Origin: Saturnia japonica
Taxonomy: Eukaryota; Arthropoda; Insecta; Lepidoptera; Saturniidae
Length of the DNA: 64,000 nucleotides
Reading direction: 5' to 3'
NCBI GenBank assembly: GCA_033032175.1
Contig: CM065307.1
Span: 8,246,001-8,310,000, forward strand
A model generated the notes under the pieces. The model was not told where the DNA came from. It made no database searches and saw nothing but the letters and a program-made list of their open reading frames with translations. Shown here one piece after another: positions 57,716-64,000 of this stretch (position 1 is the first letter of the stretch; the number at the start of each line of letters is the position of its first letter). The translations under genes and the position numbers were made by a program.

Positions 57716-57743
57716 ATTATTTCAAGAACACTGCAGAGACAAC

Positions 57744-57847
57744 ATACTGTTTGCTTTAGTGTAATGTGTAGAGTAGTAGTGTGTTTACCTCGTCCCCGCC
57801 AATAGTCTAAAACATAAGACGGTCGAGCATGAACTTGTGCGATTATA
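57744..57847 (-). repeat. Right arm of the inverted repeat around the mariner
   Basis: In reverse, this arm reads AAGTTCATGCTCGACCGTC ... TTATGTTTTAGACT ... TTGGCGGGGACGAG and ends ACACTAAAGCAAACAGTAT (57762 down to 57744), matching the left arm at 55685..55846. Confidence 0.65.
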
Positions 57848-57850
57848 GTA

Positions 57851-59148
57851 CGCTGGCAGGTCCAAAAGTTTGTGGAATGGAGGGGATGGAGTGGACATAG
57901 AGGCGCTCGCTTAGTGTCATAATAATTGGGGACCCATCATTAGTATATAAATTGAGTTTCCGCTCTATTGCATCATTAGTTTACGAACATTCGCCTGCTA
58001 AACAAGTCAATCCGGAAGAAAACTGAAACTATGGAGAAAACAACACAGTGCTGTGATAAAATTCCTTACCAAGCAAGGAAAGAACGCTCAGACCATTTTG
58101 AATGAAATGGAAACCGTTTATGGGGAACAGTGCCCCAGTAAATCAATGATTTTTTTTTTTGTTTTACACAATTTATTTACAAGTGGCAGGGTATTTTTAA
58201 ACATGGTCAGGAGTCGGTTGAGGACGACTCCCGCTCAGGAAGGCCAGTTGAGGCCACCACATCAGACATTGTCGAAAAAGTGGAAAAAATTGTACTCGAG
58301 GACACCCGTTTGAAGAAAAAACAGTTATCTGCATTAGTTGGAGTATCAGATACCACCATTTTGCGAATCCTACATGACCACCTGGGTATGACAAAAGTCA
58401 GTGCAAGATGGGTACCCAGAATGCTCTCGCCGCTTCAGAAAAAGCAGCGCGTCGATGCGTCAAAACAATTTTTGAGTCGTGGTGAGACGAACTTGCACAG
58501 ATTTTGGAACGGATTGTTACCGGAGATGAAACATGGGTTTATCACTTTAAGCCTGAGTCCAAACAAGATCTATGAAATGGCATAAAAAGGAGACGCCACC
58601 GCCAAAGAAATTCAATGTGTCGGAGTCGGCTGGAAAGTTGATGGCATTGTGAGGGGATAATACTGATTGATTAAAAAGAAAAGGGAAGGACCAGAACCGG
58701 ATAATACTACGCAACGATAGTAGAAAAATTAAAGGAGGCCATCAAGGAAAAACGTCGAGGAAAATTGACCAAGGGTGTGTTGCTCTTGCATGACAGCGCG
58801 CCGGTTCACAAGAGCAGAGTTGCAGTGGCTGCTCTTCACACGCATGGTTTCGAATCAATAGTCCACTCACCCTACAGTCCAGATCTGGCTCCAAGTGATT
58901 TTTATTTGCTTCCCAATTTAAAAAAAGACTTAAGGGGAAGGAAATTTTCGGATGACAATGGGGTACAGGAGGTAATTTTGGCTCATTTTAAGGCAAAAAG
59001 CAAAAGATAAAAAATAATTTTATTATGGTTTACAAAAATTAATTCATAGATCTAATAAATGTATTCAGCTTAAGGGTAATTATATTGAAAAGGAAAAATA
59101 AATGTATTGTTTCATTTTATTTGAAACCACGAACTTTTGGGCCTCCCC
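57851..59148 (+). mobile_element. Second, unrelated mariner-like transposon
   Basis: About 1.3 kb, with TA outside both ends (57849..57850, 59149..59150). The inner parts of the terminal repeats are AGGTCCAAAAGTTTGTGG on the left and the complement of AGGCCCAAAAGTTCGTGG on the right. The last few bases of the left end are diverged, so that boundary is uncertain by some bases. It lies 4 bases beyond the right arm of the inverted repeat. Confidence 0.82.
58031..59010 (+). pseudogene. Mariner-like transposase (DD34D), interrupted
   Basis: It starts at ATG 58031. Recognisable pieces: VIKFLTKQGKNAQTILNEME (first helix-turn-helix), RPVEATTSDIVEKVEKIVLE and LSALVGVSDTTILRILHDHLG (second helix-turn-helix), VTGDETWVYHF-like traces near 58520, then LLLHDSAPVHKSRVA and YSPDLAPSDFYLLPNLKK. 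The last two aspartates are 34 residues apart. A T-rich patch with a deletion at 58145..58210 and further frame changes between 58480 and 58770 break the gene. The protein differs clearly from the other two mariner families here. Confidence 0.85.
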
Positions 59149-59262
59149 TATTAGTTCAGTCCTTAATTATCAATATTTCGCCATGTCTATCATATTTAAT
59201 CAATGCATAGTAACAGGAAATTTCTCTAAAATCATGAAAATAACTAAAAGTTTCAAGAAATT

Positions 59263-59860
59263 ATGCTTAAGCAGCTAGTAGAGTATTTTAATAAACACAA
59301 GACATTGGATGATCGACAGTTTCGTCTCACGAAATCGAAATCCACCACTGACGCTGGTGCAACACTACTAAGTCATATATATGGGACATGGGAAAAGTCG
59401 CAGGATGCAATCGGTGTATTCTGTGATCTCTCAAAAGCCTTCGACTGCGTTGATAACGCCACGCAGATATTTTAAACTAAAACATTATGGTGTTTGTGAA
59501 CTTTCTAGTTTATTATTTAACAGAACGCTGTCTAAAAGTACCTAAGTGTAAATGAGGCAACCTCTTCGGGATCATTGGTTAGAATCGATGTCCCTCAGGG
59601 CTCGATTTTGGAACCATTTTTGTTTCTTGTTTATAGAAACGATCTGGTTTTACTGTCAAAAGGTTATTATAGTGTGGATCAATATGTTAGTGATGTGATG
59701 TCTGGAAGTGACTCCCTCACTGTTCATCCGCTATTGTATTATATTAATATTTTTGTACAGTAGGAAAAACCCGATCGAGTTTCTTGTCGGTTCTTCTCGA
59801 TGACTGGGATGTTTTCCGAACCGGTACCTAATAGTGTTTTGACTTTCATAAGTGCCTTCC
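59263..59860 (+). pseudogene. Jockey-type LINE reverse transcriptase fragment and 3' end
   Basis: 59263..59475 reads RQFRLTKSKSTTDAGATLL and DAIGVFCDLSKAFDCVDNAT, the reverse transcriptase A motif with the catalytic FCDLSKAFDCVD. After a frame change, 59575..59640 reads VPQGSILEPFLFLVYRNDL (the PQGS block). The YADD box and thumb are deleted. The 3' end (59765..59870, CCCGATCGAGTTTCTTGTCG and onwards) is the source of the tails seen at 14367..14515 and 34406..34482. Confidence 0.85.
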
Positions 59861-59920
59861 AAAACCACAATAGAATAAAGAATGTTTAATTTTGAAATTT
59901 AAAGATTATGTAGGATTTAA

Positions 59921-60500
59921 CTAGCTAACACCCACGGTTTCACCCGTGTTAATTTTATACGACAAACACCGCAAAGCAACCGTGTAGCCTATCATAATTG
60001 TTCTCCCTGCAAGGACAAATTATTGAAATTTTTCAGTCTCCTAAACTATGTATTCAAATAACTATGGTATAAAGGGCAAAGTTTAACTTTATGAAATTGT
60101 CTTTATGATGAAGTAACTGTAGTTAGTAAGTATTAATATGCCATGCCTGAATATAATGTTCTTATATCACTTTTCAATATTCAACAAATGTTTCATGTTT
60201 GTCACAAAATAGCTTATTGTGGCTTATGTAGGCATACGCTATCGCGGACATTTTTTTAAATATATTAAGGACTAATATATTTGAAGAACATTTTATTTAC
60301 GTATCAATATGTAACCATTACGCCAGAGCACGCGGGTAAAACAGTTGGGCAGGGCTTCCACCTCCGACTTATCAAAAATCAATATTTAAGGCTAGCTAAG
60401 AATTGTTGCGTACTGTTAGCCTCGTGAATCTGGCTATAATTTGTAAAATGAATTTTTCGAATCCGACTGGTAGTTCTAGAGATTAGCGTGTTTACAAACC
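59921..60500 (-). mobile_element. Helitron-like element of another family
   Basis: On the minus strand it ends CCGTGGGTGTTAGCTAG (59921) with T after it. Inside are blocks known from short lepidopteran Helitrons (TAGGCTACACGGTTGC). Near 60460 the block CCGACTGGTAGTTCTAGAGATTAGCG also occurs at 18550..18580. The 5' end is not certain. Confidence 0.5.
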
Positions 60501-60529
60501 AACAAAAAAACTCGCAAGTATTTTAAATG

Positions 60530-60660
60530 ACGGGCGGTGAGGTGTGGTGAGCGTAGAGCGTGAAGGGCAGAGGTGTGAGTGGGAAAGAGGCGAAGAGACG
60601 TGTGGTGCGGGGGTGAGGAGAGGAGAGGGGCGGAGACGAAGAGAGAGCGGTGTGATTTCT
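60530..60660 (+). repeat. Purine-rich G/A tract
   Basis: About 130 bases are almost wholly G and A on the plus strand with scattered T (GGCGAAGAGACGTGTGG, GAGGAGAGGAGAGGGGCGGA). The rest of the region is AT-rich. This may be the degraded end of the Helitron-like repeat to its left, or a separate low-complexity tract. Confidence 0.6.
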
Positions 60661-62699
60661 TTTAAAAAAAATGGACATTAAACCTCCGTGAGACAGTTGT
60701 TATGGTTATGAAAAAAACAGAGATATCAAATATAAAATTATTGCTTTACATGTTTTAATAATATTATATAGTTTAGATAAGGCAGGTACATATAAGGTGA
60801 GGAAATAAAATAATCCAAATATTACAAAACATTTATAATTGTCATTCTTCACAGTGTACAGTAAGTTTATTCTTTGTGTCAACACAAATCATATTTATTG
60901 GCAAGAATAAAAATATGCGTATGAAGGAAGTTTGTTTAGGTGGGACATAATTGTATTGTCAACTCTATCTAAATTCTAGAAGTTTATTTAATATTATTGT
61001 ATTCGCTACAGAGACTTTCAGCAATAACTATGCCATTTGACGGCGTAATTCTTAGTCTATGGATTTATCAGTTGAAGTTTGAAGTAAGTACGGTACCTAT
61101 ACATATACCTACCTAATCGGGATTTTGATTTGAAATAAAACTTTAACAGACACAATGATGCTTATGTACTTTTGGTACTCTTTGATTTCAAATCACCAAA
61201 AAGTTAGTCTTCGATTATTCTAATGACTGTGAACTAATCTATTGTTTTTATTTTAATATACATCTCTCCTCGTGATTGCAAAGCAAAGCAGCTAGGTGTA
61301 GTCTTATTTTCGAGGTAGACATATGAGATTACTGGCAAAAGTCTGAAGGTCCAGTTCTATTAAATTACTTGTTTTTTTTATTGATTTTTGTATAATTCTA
61401 TCTACATTTCTAAAAAATTACTTAAAGAACATTCAATGATTAGTACATTCCTTTTAAAAGTTTGTTTTAGTACAGAAAAAATGAAATCATTTTAACTGGA
61501 GATTTTTCATTAAACTAGTTTTTGTGGAAGACACTGTCTCGTTCCTTACAAAGTTACGCGGTTATGAATCACAATGTAATTGACTTCAATGTGGGTATAT
61601 TTTTTTACTAAAGCAATGTTTAAGTGCAATATGTAGAGTGTTAATGATAGAGTGGGTGATATAAAACAGACTAAAATACTTCACTACGCAGTACGTAGGT
61701 ACGCTGATTTATTAAAGAAAATTAACTACCGCAATTTGATTACCAGCAGAGATTAGAAATTTTTATCACAATCCTCGACTACAAGCTAGAATAGTCGGTA
61801 TAGATTGTTTATATCAAAAACTTACAATCGCGAACCTATAATTTATTCATGCTATAATGCTAGATAGATATAATATGTAGGTACCTATATGGATTTTTAC
61901 CCAATGACACTACTGACGTGAACCGTTTAACCTTGTAAAAATAACTTGGGTACATACATAAAGTAAAAACTGGCATTTTATACTTTTTTAAACTAATTTT
62001 AGTGCTATATGTACTGATTTTTACACTTAATATCGCATTAACTATCAATAAAGACTGGGGAATCTATTAAGATTATCTAGATAGATCTATCTATCTAAGA
62101 GAATATATTTGGCAGGAAATGTAAGTAATGTTTAATTTAAAAACAAAAACGCTGCGGTCACGTCTTGTATATATGTGGTCGTGTCATGTTCATTATTAAT
62201 ACTGAACATTTATGTTCTATCACGAATCAGCTTGCTTTTACTTGATACAAATTACATTATAGAGTGAGCGACTAAATTCGATAAAGGCATTTACTTAGGG
62301 ACATTATTTATGCTTAATAACATTAGCAACTACTTTTTGAAGTGAAAGTGAAAAAGTCTTCTTTAGCCGCTTTGAGCGATTTTGGTAGAGGAAAAACATA
62401 TGAGTTCGCGTGAACTTGGCGTCACCGATGACCTCGACATGCTCGTGAAGTATGCTCCCGTCAGACTAGCGATGCGTAGTATAGCGGCCTTAAATGCATG
62501 TAGTATAACGCTTAAATACAATAATACAGTGTATATACTCGACTGTATCATATGCGTGTTTGGACTTTTGGATGGGTAAAATCTTGTGATTTCGCGTCAA
62601 CAATTCAAACTATAATTGATTTAAAAATTCAAAATTCAGTATTCACTTCTGTCGGCAGTCCTTTTGACTGCTGAGTTTATTTTTTAATTGTTTTTAGTG
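60661..62699. other. Unassigned AT-rich DNA
   Basis: No gene or element recognised. An open frame on both strands at 62363..62579 is somewhat less AT-rich than its surroundings. Its peptides have no motif I know, and splice sites around it are not convincing. It could be an isolated exon of a gene outside the window. Confidence 0.3.
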
Positions 62700-62894
62700 T
62701 AGTTATAGATGTTATCAAATCCACATTACAATTACTTTAACGGTGTCCTGAATTACGCCAAATGTGAAAGGTCGTGCTCTGCTAAGATCGGATATATAAT
62801 AAGCCATTTCAGAGCACATGAAAGTGCAGAGCAGCAGGATCGGCAAAATAGTTTCGAGTGTAGCGATCGTTATAACCGAAAATGGTTAGCTTAG
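62700..62894 (+). pseudogene. LINE C-terminal zinc-finger fragment
   Basis: The plus strand reads CERSCSAKIGYIISHFRAHE, close to the end of the LINE fragment in CCDC39 intron 7 (CGSMFTAKIGYISHIRA). A short Gln/Arg-rich tail follows to the stop. Only this terminal piece is present. Confidence 0.6.
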
Positions 62895-64000
62895 GATAGT
62901 AGTACGTAAAGCCGATTCAAAACTAAAGCAACGATAAGTTAATTGATGACACGACATTTTGAGAAATGAGGTCAAATGAGATGACTTGAACACTAGATGT
63001 TCGTACATCACGCCATGTTTGCTTCATAAAACTTTCCTTTGACGAAAATGGGAACGAAACAAATTCCAAATCAGGTTTACGAATGTGGTGCCAGGGCGCT
63101 AACGACAAACAAACATTTTTAATTTAATTGTGGTAAATATGTATTACGAAAAACAAAAACATCCAAGGATCCGGTCTCAAATATTATGATTCCTACCAAT
63201 ACGATTAATAACGCCAGTAAAAAAAAGGATACAATGCAAACGTCACAAATGCTTCTGTAAGGTTTTAATGAGGTAGATGGAAAATAATAACTTACCGGAT
63301 TATGATAAAACAATGAAGGATTTTTGTTAAAAGACAACTTGGAACTTGCTCGAGACAGCGATATGGTAATCTAACAATTCTATGATGAAAGAATTCTAAA
63401 CTAGTTTTTATCGCAGAATATTTACTATTACTTAATTTTTTTTTAGCTCATACAAAACTTTTTAATACCATTTCGATAAAATGGCTTTGCCTAATGTTAA
63501 ATTCAGATTCTAAGAACTACAATATCTACTAACAGATGAGGATAAGCCTACCTAATGCAAATTCATAGTCGTCATTCCTGTCTGTAAGTGGATATAGATT
63601 GGCTGATACGGAAACCCTACGCGCCGCGCCGCAACAAGATACTATATATTATGGTGGGTGTATGACGTAGAGCGCGATCGTATTCGATATTCAATTCACC
63701 CCATAATTTACATTGTGTCCAGCATGTTACTAAAAACCAAAATATTCATGACAAACTTTATGTTTTAGAGACAGCCAATAAAATACTATAGATATTGTTG
63801 TGTGGTTTTACAATTAAAAAATTGTTATTATTTAGTGGTGTTATCATATATTTAATTAGGCCTCTGGCGTAATTATAAAAGTTGGTAGACTTCTAACACA
63901 AGAATAAATATTAAGTTGTGTCTTGTTGCATGTACTATGTACTGGAACTTTTTTAAAATATACTTATCGTTTTTACAAAATCGTGAAGTATATTTTTATA
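62895..64000. other. Unassigned DNA at right edge
   Basis: No gene recognised. Mostly AT-rich. A GC-rich patch at 63615..63690 (CGCGCCGCGCCGCAAC) may be part of a promoter or repeat. Open frames are short and without motifs. Confidence 0.3.

Noticed and set aside
62363..62579. Possible exon with open frames on both strands
   Set aside because: No recognisable motif and no convincing splice sites; kept only as a remark in the description of that stretch.
1..64000. Search for tRNA genes, rRNA and CRISPR-like arrays
   Set aside because: Only isolated tRNA-like B-box words in repeat scraps (near 23640 and 46025) were seen, with no complete cloverleaf; no regularly spaced repeat arrays with unique spacers.

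Overview
The window is nuclear DNA of an insect, most likely a moth or butterfly. It is AT-rich and intron-rich, and crowded with transposon families typical of Lepidoptera: mariners, short Helitrons ending CTAG, R1-like and jockey-like LINEs, a copia element and MITEs. No bacterial or organelle features, tRNA, rRNA or CRISPR array were seen. Species cannot be fixed from the sequence alone.

Two host genes can be rebuilt exon by exon with continuous reading frame. (1) On the minus strand, 16643..21706, a four-exon C2H2 zinc-finger protein of about 554 residues. (2) On the plus strand, 24979..55183, a 24-exon gene for a 1007-residue coiled-coil protein that I identify as CCDC39, the axonemal 96-nm ruler subunit. 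The two genes are divergent, about 3.3 kb apart. Almost every long CCDC39 intron carries at least one transposon, and intron 11 (35135..42694) holds a jockey LINE remnant and two R1-like LINE copies.

Layout. 1..1931: unassigned DNA with an 89-90 bp tandem repeat. 1932..6670: a young copia element with 199-bp LTRs that differ at one base, a 5-bp target duplication and a broken coding region. 6676..14534: mostly unassigned AT-rich DNA with a Helitron, a hAT transposase tail and an R1-like endonuclease fragment. 14791..16075: mariner. 16643..21706: zinc-finger gene, with a MADF fragment and a deleted mariner in its introns. 22129..23527: a MITE and two Helitron copies. 24979..55183: CCDC39. 55685..59148: an inverted repeat flanking a cecropia/mellifera-type mariner, followed by a different mariner. 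59263..64000: LINE and Helitron remnants and unassigned DNA.

No new multi-gene system was found. The items most worth a second look are the head-to-tail pair of R1-like LINE copies with complementary deletions, the copia element whose protease lacks its catalytic aspartate, the divergent zinc-finger/CCDC39 pair, and several MITE and LTR insertions whose ends can be read to the base.
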